From the NCBI GenBank assembly GCA_040357565.1, contig JBDODJ010000003.1: a DNA stretch of 64,000 nucleotides. One strand, written 5' to 3'. The position numbers and the translations under genes are program-made. Positions within the stretch are counted from its first letter, which is position 1. Every line of letters begins with the position of its first letter. Source of the stretch: Cercozoa sp. M6MM. Its lineage: Eukaryota > Endomyxa: Ascetosporea. Under the pieces are notes generated by a model. It was not told the DNA's origin, did not search any database, and was given only the letters and a program-made list of their open reading frames with translations. Below, piece after piece: positions 40,633 to 52,327 of the stretch.

Positions 40633-42469
40633 ATGTTAATCAAATTGCGAAATATACTACAGAGGCTTGGGCTTCCCTTTAGTTCATCATGTGACGAGAT
40701 CTGCGCCGTTCTTCTGCGCAGTACCGAAACAAGCGCGACACGAGAACTTTGCGAACGCGCACGAGGTCTGACGGTGGAACAGTGGACCGCTCCACTCGGT
40801 GCGGATGCTGTTGGATTCTATAATGGTTGCACTTGGGTGTGTATTTGGTTGTGTCTAGACCTCTGGCTGACGTGTCCAAAGACACACAAACATACCGTCT
40901 TTCGTTCCACTATCGTACAGCTGTATTGTTGTCAAACATGGGTGTTAATTTTTGAATTTGCTCAGTTGGGACTGGCTGCTGTTCATGCGCACACCGATAA
41001 CGTACTTTATCCCAGCAGTATATACAAGTCGTGTAAACAGAAGCTATGGACGCGTTGTACGAGTAGGGCAATGCACTGTTTGCCTTGTTGCGAGTTGCTC
41101 CAGAGACTGTAGTTACTGCAAGTACTCTGGCATTATATATTAATAAGGTATGCCTCGTAGCTATCTCGTGTGTTTCCTTAGCGGATGGCCGGGAGCGAAC
41201 CGTGTTGCACATGGCCACACTGTCGCGCAATACCGACGTCACTCGGCGACTTTTGCAGTTGCAGCCTTCGTTGCTCGAAAGCAGGGACTGCATGAGACAG
41301 ACACCGTTGCATCATGCGATTCTGCTGGGACTGGAGTATCCTACTATTTCTGATGTGTGTTCTTGACAGTAATATAGTTGTATTCTAATAACGACTCTTG
41401 AGTGCAGTGACATGGTGCGAGTAATGTTGAATGCGACACGCCAGATGCCTCTCGAATGGCGACGTTGCCTGGTGCAAAGAATCCAATCGCACGGCTGTCT
41501 CTCTGTCCTGTCGTTTGCCTTCCATGTCGTATGACTCTTGCCTGCCCTGCTCGTGTGGGCGTCTTCTATATGTACTATAAGCGTAGTCTGGAGAACGCAC
41601 ATACACCTTGCTACTCGACTACGTGTATTGTTTCACATGCAGTCCATATCTGGTTTGTATTTGTTTACACCTGTATGAATCAGCGAACTGGAGCAAGTGC
41701 AACCTGCCGAATTGCGATCGTTCCATGCTGTGGTGATTCCTATTATTTGTAGAAGAAGCCCACCCTACTGCATGTTGAGTGTTGTGCAGAAGTACGTGCA
41801 GAAAGTGTTCTTTGACTTGGGTTCGATCGAGGCAGCACAGGTATTGTGCAGTTACATAGATGTGCATGTGCTCGCAACGTTTATTCAACGTAGTTCCTGC
41901 GAGAACACGCGCCGGACCGATTGCGAATGTTGTTGGTGCAGCATCTGAACTCAGCCGACTTACCTCCGTAACTTGATTACGGAACAATGCCAGTCCATGA
42001 TAGTGTGCTTGTGTTAGACGAACACTGATGACGAAGGAAGCGCCCTTCATTGACACTGTTCTTGGTGCCTGCCTTAGCAACCTCGATGTACGACTCCTTT
42101 TGGTTTCAGATTGGAGTTTTTACTTAACTTTTATTTGTTGAGTGCAGGACAAGGAGAATGGGATCTTGTTAAAATCTCTGTTTAAATTGTTTTGCGAGTT
42201 CACGAGCGGCACCTACGACATGGGTGAAATACCACCGTGAGGTTTATGGGAGTAGAATCTTGATATTTGTTTTTGTGTAGAGTTGCTTCCGCTCCTTGTC
42301 GAAGCGATGGTTAACTTGTCGCCGCTAATGTCCACTTCAGCGTACAGCACTCAATGATAATGACAGTTGAATTCTAAACAGGGTTCATATTATGCTTGCA
42401 GCTTGCACAAAGCACTGCGAAGAACGCCGTTTTCTGCACGAGTCGAACTGGCCAGTGTACTTAGTATTT

Positions 42470-42567
<98 letters not shown>

Positions 42568-43385
42568 CAGGACAACCGAACTTGCGTCATGTATCGCCTG
42601 CTGACGATCGCTTGCCAAGTAGTTCGCAGTCGATCCATGTATCGAAACTTTTCTTCAATGCAACTGATCTTTGGCGTAATGTGTTGTCGTTGTGCACAGA
42701 CGACCCAAAGCGGCCAGCTCGGACCGTTGGCAGCACGGCCTTTACCCTGCTCTCATGTGCATTGAGGTAGTGTAAATTTATAATGGACTCGCAGCGTTTG
42801 TTTCTTGTAATTTTATTATTTTATTTTGAATGCAGTACATGCTGCAACTACCCTTCCCGTGGACACACGAGTGTATGAAGCAGACGGTGCAGCAGATGTT
42901 TGATGCACTCGCCTGCTGCAAGGATAGAAGCGAGTTAACACGCCGTGTGGCTGTCAAAGTAACTCCTGTGCACAAGCATACATACTCTTGTTTAATTAAT
43001 GTCCGGTGTGTTTCGCAGGTGGCAACGTCGTGCTGGCTCGTTCCGGAGCACTCCGAACCCCACGTACCGTCTCTGTACAGCCTACACCTCCTGATTTATT
43101 TGTATCGATGTGTGTTTCCTTTACAGTCGATAGGACAAGACGCCTTCCGTGCACTGTGCAACGTTGCGACGGATGCGCACTACTTGCTGGTGACAGGAAA
43201 CTTGCCGAATCAAGGGTATGTATTCTTTCATAAATTCTCTGACTTTTCAGCTTCTAATTCTGCCTCTGCAACACAGCGAGGGCTCGGTCCTTGTGCCCGA
43301 TGTTGCACGCCTCGTGTTGGAATTCTGTCTCTCCTCGGCCGTGCTACGACACGCGGACCTCAGCGCCGCTTTCACCGAAAGTTAG
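40633..43385 (+). CDS. Ankyrin-repeat protein
   Basis: The start [20 protein letters not shown] is followed by [19 protein letters not shown]. Two ankyrin repeats are clear: [20 protein letters not shown] (TVLHMA) and [20 protein letters not shown] (TPLHHA). Downstream exons are helical, without ankyrin consensus: [117 protein letters not shown] and [20 protein letters not shown], ending AAFTES. The helices look like a HEAT/armadillo-type platform, but I do not recognise the whole. About twelve exons; one intron holds a (CA) run of about 100 bases. The protein is likely cytosolic, with no signal peptide or span. Confidence 0.62.
42469..42567. repeat. (CA)n microsatellite in an intron
   Basis: About 100 bases of CA with one CG change lie on the plus strand of a plus-strand gene. 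This is the one clear long case where the sense strand carries (CA)n rather than (TG)n. Confidence 0.92.
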
Positions 43386-43630
43386 CAGCCAAATGTTACT
43401 CCGCATCCCGTCCCACTAGACTCGCGGACTTGCTGGCACCGTGATAGGATTCCCAATCGCGACATCGACTCCCTCATTGATATGGTTGAGAAACGAAACT
43501 GAAAGACAGGGCACTCAGCATTTGGGTCGGGTGTCGACGTAAGGGGAGGATTCCCGTTCGGTTCAGTTTAAATCCAGTCCGACTGGAACCGGAAGACACG
43601 ATGCCGTACGCAGATCGGATGAGAGGACAA

Positions 43631-45840
43631 TCACTCTTCGGCGTCCTCGTCATCGGAAGACGACTCACTGTCCGAGTCGCTGTCACTGTCGCTGCTTTCC
43701 TCCTCAGCGGCGGCGTCTTCCTCCTCGTCCTCGTCCTCCTCGCTTTCCTCTTCGGACTCAGCCTTCTTCTCGTCCTGCTCTACCTCGGCGTCGGCGAACT
43801 CGACGCGCGCCGTCTGCGCGTTGCCCAGTTCCGTGGCCAGCTCCTGATTCTACAAGCAAAAAGGAAGTGTGAAGAGATTTGCTTGAAACAATGGAAATAC
43901 CCGCACGGCAGCATCGGCTTGCGCGAGGGCAACGTTGACACGGCCTTGCAGACGCATCAAACGCGGCAACTGCTGCGTCCGTCTTTCGAGTGTCGCATGC
44001 AGTGTACTACGTAGAGGGAAAAGTTAACTATCGAAAGGGTAAGGTAAAGAAAGACATGACATACGCCAGAATTGTGCGTGCCTTTTCGCTTTGCAGCAGA
44101 AGTGCGAGGTGTCGATGCAGAACAGCTGCCCAGACATCATCGTATTGGAAGAGGAACATGAAAATAGGGAGGGGAGACAAGGTACACTGCAGCCACATAG
44201 AGAGAGCCGGCGCACGCGCAGGCGTGACCTGCAGACGGCGGGCCACCTGCTCGAGCAGCGGAATGACGTGCATGGCCTCAAGTCGGTCCACTGTAGCCAC
44301 GATGACGCCGCTCTTGACACCGGGACGCAGCACGGTCTCGAGTGCCACCGAGTCGTCGCTACGCAGTGCCTGTACCAGCAGGGCGTGCAACGACGCCGCC
44401 GTCGGTCGGTCGGCCTCGCGCTTCTCGCGCTCCTGTCGCTGCAGGTCGGCGAGTCGCTGCAGGCGTGCCGCCAACGTCTCCTCCTGCGGCGACGCCTCCT
44501 CTTCGAGCAGTGAGCCCAGCGTCGTGGCCAGCGGCGCACTCGAGAGCTCCTGCACGGCGCCGCGCTTCTGCCGCCCCTGCTCTTGCTGCGAGGCCTTGAG
44601 TTTCTTGCTCGACACGGCCACATCGACTTCGGCCAGTGCAGCGTCCTCGAGCGGTAGCGTTTCGCACTTGATGCCCATACCGGCGCGACGTGCCAGCAGC
44701 ATGCTGCCGCTCAGCACGGCCACGTTGACGACAGCGCCGCGCGATGCGTCCGACGGCACGGCAAAGGTAACCGTGGCCAGCTTGGACTGCGTCAGTTTCG
44801 TCACAGTCTTCTTCTTGGCCTTGCCCTTCTTGGCCTTCTTCTTGCTCTTCTTGAGTGCCGTCGAGTAGGCCACGGCGGTGGAGGACTGCGTCACGGCGCC
44901 CACCTTATCCTGACTGCACGACACGGCCACGGCAGGCGAGTCCAGTTCAAGTGTGCCCACGGCGTCGGTCTGACCCGGCAGCCACACCGAGAGAGAACGC
45001 TCGTCCAGAGCGCCCGTCACCAGAAGGTTACTGGCACCAAAGGCGGCCACCTGCACCTTGGTAGAGTGGCCCACGAAGCGGTGCTGCAGGTGCCAGTCCT
45101 TCGTGTTCAGCAGCATCACACCTGTGCCGCACACGGCCAACAAGCTTTCGTCTTTCGACACCGCGAGGAGCGACGCCTGTGATCAAACACAAACACAGAT
45201 CAGAGAGCTAATCACAAAGGGTGGTTGGACGACTCACATCGCCCGGTGCCGCGGCCGCTTCTTGCGACAAGTCCTGCGAGCGCACGAGCGCATTCGACGA
45301 GAGATCCCACTCCGACAACACCTGCTCAACCAAAGCGACCGCACATTTAAAGGCGAAGTTATCAGTTTGGGTTGGGTCAACGCAAAGCAAAACTTACGTG
45401 AGCACTCGAGAGCGCGAGCAACTTGCCTCTGCAGAAAGCAAGCGACACAATAGCATCACCAGTGTCACCGAGCAACTGAGTTTCGCCGTCATCCACGCGG
45501 AAGACAGCAATGCGACCGTCGGCTCGACCTGCCGCCGCAAGTTTCGCTGTATCACGGGAGCGCTTCTTGCCCGTCTCCGAGCCGCTAACTCCGGCAACTG
45601 CGACGCACGTGTACTGCTGCGAGAGGTTGCCCTTCTCGGCCATGTCGCACAGCTGCTCGCTCTGTAAGCATGCATTAGATCAAGTGTCACCGTTCAGCGG
45701 CGGAGTTTGATCAGAAAACAGCATACGCGCGCATCGGCCGTAAAGAAACGCAGTCGTCGATCAGCGCCGAGTGTGGCGAGTGACCTGGGAGATTCGCCCA
45801 GTTCACACGGCGCGAAACTCGTGTGCAGTGACGACGTCAT
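43631..45840 (-). CDS. WDR43: U3 snoRNP protein UTP5 (WDR43)
   Basis: UTP5/WDR43 is a t-UTP/UtpA component required for rRNA transcription and early 18S processing in the nucleolus. The start (MTSSLHTSFAPCELGESPRS, 45840) leads into WD40 blades: TLGADRRLRFFTADAR, VAGVSGSETGKKRSRD, AGRADGRIAVFRVDDG, DAIVSLAFCRGKLLALSS, SKDESLLAVCGTGVML and VTGALDERSLSVWLPG. A basic Lys-rich block (ALKKSKKKAKKGKAKKK) follows. The C-terminal Utp12 domain is clear: SLHALLVQALRSDDSVALET, RLEAMHVIPLLEQVARRLQV and WLQCTL, continuing ATLERRTQQLPRLMRLQGRV. It ends in a very acidic tail (EEESEEDEDEEEDAAAEEES, with an SDSD run), as in animal WDR43. At least six introns are present. The acidic end and Utp12 pairing separate it from PWP2 and UTP12. 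Confidence 0.85.
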
Positions 45841-46172
45841 GTGATCGTGGACTCACGCAAGCACCACCAGACCGCTCGCTGCGTTCTACGCGCACCAATG
45901 GCTTTCTTGCTGGCTACAATTTGAGCAATCGAATTTTTTAAAAAAACAGTAATATCTCCGTGTCTAACATTTGTTGGCTGTGAGTGTGTGCCAAGTCCAT
46001 TTTTGATTTATATAAGCACAGGACTACGTGATCAACAGGGTAAGTCCGGGCGTTTTCTGGGGCAAGCCGTCGGATTGGCACGTGGTTTTCGTGATTCAAA
46101 TATTCATGTTTGTTGGTGCCAATTGGCGTTTCTCATGTCGGCTTAAACTTGTCCCATTTCTTTAGCAAGACA
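45841..46172. promoter_or_regulatory. Divergent intergenic region upstream of WDR43
   Basis: These roughly 330 bp hold both upstream regions. No other feature is visible. Confidence 0.4.
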
Positions 46173-47877
46173 ATGCCGACACTCCCACACGTGCATCTCG
46201 ACAGCTTGTTCGAGCTGCTAGGTACACCTGCCCATTCCAAATGAGGAATATCGATGTCGGTATTTTGCTTGTTGAATGTCTAGGCTTCTTCAATTTTCAA
46301 GAGGTTCTAGAACACGCCGCGAGTGATCTTTCTGATGATGACTTGATGAGCACACGTACCAAAGACTCAAAGCGCAAGGTCAGAAAGAGCGACAAGCTGC
46401 TCAGCACGTACACGCGAGAGGAGCTGTTGCAAGCGCTTGAAGGCTCCGGTATGCTTGCGGAACTGCAACGACACGGCTACGCGCACCTCGACCTGCGCAT
46501 CGATGTGTACACTTTTTTCACCTTGGTTTGGTCAAGATATTCGTATTTTTCACCCTTTGTGTTGTTGCAGGAGCGACCCGTTTGTGCACCGGTTGGTCTT
46601 GACGGATGAATCGCTTGCTGGACAAACCGAGCAAGATCGCAACATTCTCGACGGTCACTTTCGACGTCAAAACAACATGCGTTTTTCTGACCTGAAGCTC
46701 TTTGACTCCAACAACGTATGTTCCTTTCCATTCACCCGTTCACCAATTGCCCCTTGCTTTCTTTCTTCGATATTAAAGCTTGAGGGACACAGGCGTTTCC
46801 GGTGCGACCGCAGACGCAGGATTTTTTGAACAAAGAGTTCGGCGACATGGTGCTGAACGCCACAGTGATTGAGTTCTTGCGACTGCAAAACCCACGTGCT
46901 CCTCTTGACCAGTCACGTGCACTCCCGGTACTACACAGATCTCCGCAAGTTTAACTGTGCACCCTACAACGGTGATGTTTGTGTTCAGGGTCAGTTGCAC
47001 CCCGGACTCGGTGTGTTTCGCACCTTCACGCGCGTGATGGTGAGCGCCGCTTTGCGCAGCAAGCGCGACTGTTTGCTCAACCACCCCGACTTCTTCCACA
47101 ACGTACCCTCGCCTTGTACCCTACAATTTGCCCAAGGGGATGTATCCTTTGTTTCTGTACGTGCATAGGCGTATATCAACTCGGCCGGTGGCTGTGTCTT
47201 CGTGAATCCCGACATGCAGGCGCTATTCGAAATTCTCGTTCGTGATTTGGAGCCCGTCATTCAAAAGTATCGCACTTGCTGTCCCCTACCCCACTATATC
47301 TTTGTATTTGGCATCCAGAAAAGGTCTGGGTGCCGTGAGTTTCGCGTGCAGTCGTGGCGACATCGTTGCGCTCGCCGGTGCCTCTTGGCTGCTGCCGGAA
47401 AACACCCTGCCTGACCGCCCCGACAGCAACACGTTTGTGTGGCCCAAGTGCGTTTGTTTGTACCTTCCCTGTTGTTGCTTAACCGCCTTGTCTCTGTGCA
47501 CAGGCATCAGGAGCAGATCTTCCCGATTGCACCGACACTCGTGAGCAAGTTCTCGCGCAACAGTGCCTACAGACGCCGTGTTGATTCACTAATCGCTACT
47601 CTGCCGACGGTATCACTTCTAACTATCCTTGTGTCGATGCATGGCATCGTTTACTCGAGTGCAGAAGATGTTCATGACGCGTGCTGAGTTCGAAAAGATG
47701 ACCGCGAGCGAGGACGCGGCGGCCTCCACGACGCTGCACGTGTCGAGTTCGTCGGAACGGCACCGCAGTCACGACAGCGACAGTTTTGTCGATCGGCGCG
47801 TTCGGTATCGCTTGAAGCGCAGTGGCAGTGTGACGGATCGACTGCCTCGCATTTTCCGCTGGCTGTTCGAGCGATAG
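46173..47877 (+). CDS. Uncharacterised protein with a PGQ-HPGLG motif
   Basis: The start MPTLPHVHLDSLFELL is followed by FFNFQEVLEHAASDLSDDDL. A basic linker holds DSKRKVRKSDKLLSTYTREE. Then ELQRHGYAHLDLRIDV, DPFVHRLVLTDESLAGQTEQ, FLNKEFGDMVLNATVIEFLR, LQNPRAPLDQSRALP directly joined to GQLHPGLGVFRTFTR, and HNAYINSAGGCVFVNPDMQA. The C-terminal part ends DRLPRIFRWLFER and is basic (RRVRYRLKRSGSVTDRL). The PGQ-HPGLG junction and the acidic-hydrophobic frame (DPFVHRL, IEFLRLQ-P) recall a family of uncharacterised bacterial and plant-type proteins, but I work from memory of the motif, not from a search. About nine exons are used. No catalytic function can be named. Confidence 0.5.
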
Positions 47878-48110
47878 AATGACCCCCCTTGATTTATTCG
47901 ATTGCGTTCCCGCCTTTTTCCAAAGTTTCAAAACGGGGGGAACTGGCGTTGAATCCTACAGTGTCGATAGCTGTGGTGTAACTAAAAACGCGTCGGCAAT
48001 CAAACGCAACTATCGTATCCTCTTGAGTTATTCTGGTCTCAACTTGGTGAAGGCAGTACAGTATTGGCGTTAGCGGGTGTGCCTAGCAGTGTGCGCATAC
48101 GGAGATCACG

Positions 48111-49021
48111 ATGGGTGTGGTTAGAGGCCGTGAGGCGATCACGCGCAGCTTCAGATTCCTCGCCCAGGCAGGTATCGAGATCATCTTTTTGCTTGCGCAA
48201 ACAATGCTCGGTTTGTCTGTTTAGTCGAAGGACTCGAACAGCACGCTGTCGATGAGCTGCATGACTGTTTGGCGTGCAGTTCCGACCCTGCCTCGTTTAA
48301 CATGGAGAACGTCGAGATATGTGAGTTCCGATACTTCAGCGCACCTGTTAAGAGTCACGAGGGTTTCTTGCAGTGGGTGTCGGCTTCTTCGTGTTTGATG
48401 TGCCTGTTGGCGAGCCAAATGCGAAACGACGCAAGCTATCCGAGCAGACAGAGAGTGTTGAAGACGGTGCTGACACTGCGAGTACTGACGAGAATGACGC
48501 TGACAATCTGAGCATCTTGTGTGAGCTTATGCGTCGACTCGCTCGTTCTCAGTGCTGCGCCCGTATCTGTGCTCTGGCATACGAGTGCAAACTAGTCGAT
48601 ATCAATGCTGCCAAGGAGGAAGCTATGGATGTGCTGCGACAAGGTATCTATCTTAATTCCCTTTCTTTATCCGTGGGTTATTCCTTACGACTGCAGCCGC
48701 CAAGGAAAGTGACTTTGACGATGCACGTCGGTTGTGGAAGGCCATGGTACTATCGCACGAACAGCCACTGTCACGTGCCGCCAATCCGAGCATCATTGCG
48801 CGCTACCGAAAAAAGCACCGCAAGGGCAAGTCGGGCGATATCGATCTCGACAAACCGCTGTTCCGCGTCACTGTAGGTTCCGCTGTTTGCTTTCCCCCCC
48901 CCCCCCCCGCGCGTGGATGTCCTATGTTATGGCAGTGCGACAGAGTGACGAGCATGAAACTCGAAAAGCAAAGTGGCGGCAGTTTCAAACATAGGTATAT
49001 ATCAACCTTCTTCTCATAACA

Positions 49022-49077
<56 letters not shown>

Positions 49078-49494
49078 AGATAGATCCCCTTCCTTTTTTT
49101 CTCTCAGCTTTCAGTCACCCGACGTCGCCATGGCAGTCGGTGTCGCGCTTCGCCAAAAAGACGCCGACCTATGGAACGCTTCCCTCAGTTTGCCCGATCT
49201 TACGGTGCTTAGTCTGCATCCCTGACTATGCTCGATTACCCAACTTTTCTCCTTGACTGTAGGTGTACACACTGGTGCTGGACGACCGCGTGTTCTTGTG
49301 TGTATCGCTGTACTGCGAGATGTGGACGCGTGTCTTCACGACGGACGGTTTGAAGGCCCACCTGGCGCACAGTCTCGTGCGACGCACGCGTATGCTCGAG
49401 ATGGCTCGCCAGCTGCAGGGTAGCAAAGTTTTGGTGTTTGGGGTGCAACTGGGATGCATGCATATGCTATATACTTAAACATACACACACACAT

Positions 49495-49527
<33 letters not shown>

Positions 49528-50445
49528 TTACTAACATCAACTACAGATGTGCGTGAGTATATATATATAAATTTGTGCGTACACCTCCCAGTATATCTAC
49601 ATCAATATCTAAATATCTATTACATATTTTATTTCTGTCTGCTTTATAATGTTATCTTGATGTATGTGCCATGTATAGACGACAGCGAGCCGCTGCAGTG
49701 CGTCGACGTCATGTGTGGACTTGGCACGATCCCGCTGTGCGGTGTGCTGCAAGCGCAACGATACCAGTTGACACAGCGCGTGCGATGGCAGGGCGGCGAC
49801 ATTGCGCCCAAGTCCATCAAGAAGGCACAGGAAAATGTGAAGGTACTCTGCCCCTAAACTGAGTCTTGTAGGATTTGTTTGACGAGGTTGTTGCAGTCGC
49901 TTTCGTCTGTTTTTGAAACAAAAGCACCGCAGTTCCAAGTTTGGGATGCCACAGCCCTCCCTCTTGCTGACAAGTCGGTCGATGTGAGTTGTCTTTGTCC
50001 TGTCCCCTTTCCCTCTCTGTTCATTGTGTTGTTTTTGAAACAGCTGATCCTGTGCGATATGCCGTTTGGTCGGCGACACAACAGTCACAAGGCCAACGCC
50101 AAGATGTACCCAAAGGCTCTGCGTGAGTGCAGACGGATCCTGCGGTCACGCGACGATGTGAAACTTCCCGAGGGCACAGGAAACGTGTTCCTGCTTACAC
50201 TCGAACGCAATTTGCTGCACCGATGGTACTTTCTATAGTTTTAAAATACACACCGGAGTGTTAAGCAAATGCTACATCACCTTAGTCTGGCGGAATCGGC
50301 TCCATACTTTGAGGTGATTTCCGATGCTTCCTGTGACGTTGGCGGTTTTCGCCATTGCGCCTTGTTCGAGTTGCGACTCAAGGCAGATGCAGACGCGACC
50401 GAGGCTGATTCGGCTCCTGAGCAAATCGCCGCCGCTATGCCGTAA
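48111..50445 (+). CDS. THUMPD3: THUMPD3/Trm14-type tRNA methyltransferase
   Basis: THUMPD3 with TRMT112 makes N2-methylguanosine at tRNA position 6. The start (MGVVRGREAITRSFRFLAQA) is followed by VEGLEQHAVDELHDCLACSS and an acidic insert (SEQTESVEDGADTASTDEND). THUMP-like segments include DLDKPLFRVT and FQSPDVAMAVGVALRQKDAD. The methyltransferase core is clear: LQCVDVMCGLGTIPLCGVLQ (SAM-binding motif I), RVRWQGGDIAPKSIKKAQEN, FQVWDATALPLADKSVD and LILCDMPFGRRHNSHKANAK with the DMPFG motif IV. The tail continues KALRECRRILRSRDDVKLPE and a last helix, ending EQIAAAMP. A Cys-free THUMP and the CDMPFG motif fit this family. Two (TA) runs and a C run lie in introns. Confidence 0.8.
49022..49074. 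repeat. (TA)n in a THUMPD3 intron
   Basis: About 50 bases of TA lie between THUMP-like exons; a second AT run is at about 49490-49527. Confidence 0.92.
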
Positions 50446-50769
50446 CCAACGCAACAAACCAAACAATTGCAATTAAGTCGGGTGCGCGCGGTGTACGTTC
50501 GTAACTGGATTAACGTAAATGAATCGAGACGATGGATCAACAGCATCGCGTCGTCCCGTCGTGCAAGTGACCGACAGGTCGTCGCGTGTGCACGCACAGC
50601 ATGCAGGCAGGTCGCGATCGATCGAACGGAGTAGAGTCGAGATATAGATGTCTCCGGATTATCTTTTCGGATAGCGTAATGCTGTAGTATTGGGGGTCCG
50701 TCCCTTAGTGTTCACACAGAGAGAAAGGACGCTCAAAGTACATGGTGTTATTTTCCTGACGAAATGGGG

Positions 50770-50817
<48 letters not shown>

Positions 50818-50827
50818 NNNNNNNNNN

Positions 50828-50875
<48 letters not shown>

Positions 50876-50935
50876 CGCAAATGTGCCACAGTAAATTTAC
50901 TCCCCGGGATGGTGTTGGAAGAAAGATATTAGTGG
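50446..50935. other. Intergenic region with (CA)n and a 10-N gap
   Basis: Mostly (CA)n from 50772 to 50872, with an assembly gap of 10 N at 50818-50827. The flanks show no supported gene. Confidence 0.6.
50818..50827. other. Assembly gap (10 N)
   Basis: Ten undetermined bases inside a (CA) microsatellite. Confidence 0.99.
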
Positions 50936-51346
50936 ATGTCGGCGAGATACTGGCATGGCAGCAAACATCCCGGTCTTGGTCTTTGCCGAGACTCGGTACA
51001 CTGGCTGCAGGCGCTCGTGCCGCTCTGGACTGCCAATGTCAGAAACGAGAGCAAGAAGACGCGCATGATATCAATCGAAAACGCTGTTCAAGCCGAAGGC
51101 TGGATGTCGTTTTACCTCCAGGCTGCAAATCGCCGACGCGAGCCACGCCACAGACACGTCATCGCCAAACAGGGACACACCAACATCTGTAAATTTAAAT
51201 TTAAGTTTACATGCGGTCGTTTTGTCGATCAGCTCGTATCCAGACCCACCACAAGGTGTCGGTGGTTTAATAAAAATTCGTATGCTTATTTGAAGGTTGC
51301 GTTTCTTCCGTCCCTCACAAATGACCTATCCGGGCGTTTACGTTGA
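50936..51346 (+). CDS. Doubtful ORF
   Basis: An open frame of 136 codons beginning MSARYWHGSKHPGLGLCRDS and containing WMSFYLQAANRRREPRHRHV. It is Trp- and Arg-rich and has no intron, signal peptide, recognisable domain or near neighbour in phase. It directly follows the (CA) tract. It could be a chance ORF, an exon of a gene broken by the gap, or a fragment of a mobile element. The last 40 codons (LVSRPTTRCRWF, SLTNDLSGRLR) look random, so a real protein, if any, probably stops earlier by splicing. Confidence 0.2.
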   Translation: MSARYWHGSKHPGLGLCRDSVHWLQALVPLWTANVRNESKKTRMISIENAVQAEGWMSFYLQAANRRREPRHRHVIAKQGHTNICKFKFKFTCGRFVDQLVSRPTTRCRWFNKNSYAYLKVAFLPSLTNDLSGRLR

Positions 51347-51867
51347 GGCATCAGAAACACTTCTCCTACAATGTCTCAACCCACTCAAACGCAACACAAA
51401 ACGATACCGTGCGAGGTGTCTTCATTTTGTGTGGATGCTGGCGATGTATTGATTCTGTGAGTGCAGTCCAATGTCGTTGGGTTCTGTTCACAGTTACTCG
51501 AACAGCTTGATGGTATAGGTGCGTAGGCCTTTTTATGTCCAATGATATGGTAAATTACAGTTTGAGCCTAACTATCGCTGTTGGTTTAATCAGAACATCG
51601 CCTGAAAAAAGTCAACACCCGGAGCTCTGACCGACTCAGACACGTTATTGAGCGAGCAATTTTCGACAGAGAGAGCGAAGAATGAACAGCTTTGTGAGCA
51701 TGCGATGGTGTCTGCCAGTTCGACCAATTGTGCCCCATAGTTTACTGAAAGCCTCGGCAAAATTAGATGTTTTGGCCACTTCTTGTACTTAAATTATGTA
51801 GTGCAAAACTATGTTGCACGTCGTTACTATTCACGACAGGCTCGTTAGTCGCTCTGGTGCGAGAAAC
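51347..51867. other. Gene-poor intergenic region
   Basis: These 521 bp carry no ORF, repeat or RNA feature that I can support. Confidence 0.5.
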
Positions 51868-52080
51868 TCAGCGCTGAGGCACCTGCAGCACGTAATACGA
51901 CAACAAGGCGCACCCCATCTCCGTCCACTGTCTGATGAACGGCCTCAAGGTTAAGTCGGACGAGTCTAGCGACGGGCTCGTCTGCCGCGCCTGCCGCGTG
52001 CGCCACCTTCTCAGGAGATCGCCACCCCCTCCACCGGGTTGACTTCGTACGGACGGGACCGTCTTAGAACGATCCGCCAT
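51868..52080 (-). CDS. Small uncharacterised protein
   Basis: A 70-codon intronless frame starts MADRSKTVPSVRSQPGGGGG. It has a basic middle (LLRRWRTRQARQTS) and a hydrophobic end (WTEMGCALLSYYVLQVPQR) with room for one short membrane segment. The start codon sits in a good context (CAATGGCGG). It resembles a small tail-anchored or mitochondrial accessory protein in layout, but has no recognised family. It shares its strand with the next gene, 248 bp downstream. Confidence 0.35.
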   Translation of the reverse strand: MADRSKTVPSVRSQPGGGGGDLLRRWRTRQARQTSPSLDSSDLTLRPFIRQWTEMGCALLSYYVLQVPQR

Positions 52081-52327
52081 TGAGTCGTCTGTGAGCTCGC
52101 TTGCCGGCTAAAAAAATCTCCGACCCTAACGACTACGACTAGGCGTCCGCCGCTTAGTTGTTTAAATAATAACATCAATCAAAGCAAAATACAATCGATC
52201 GGATTGGATTCCTCCGGTATGATCGGCATGAGGCACAGCTAGCGCTATATAGACTGTGCTCCGAGCGGCTCACCACAGCGGGCGCAAGCTCTTGGGTGGC
52301 AGGCTGTCGTCTTATCTAGCTTGTTTT

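Noticed and set aside
42390-42638. Poly-Val-Cys and poly-Thr-His ORFs
   Set aside because: They are translations of the (CA)/(TG) microsatellite at 42469-42567. The same holds for similar ORFs at about 30112, 50690, 53315, 57086 and 59111.
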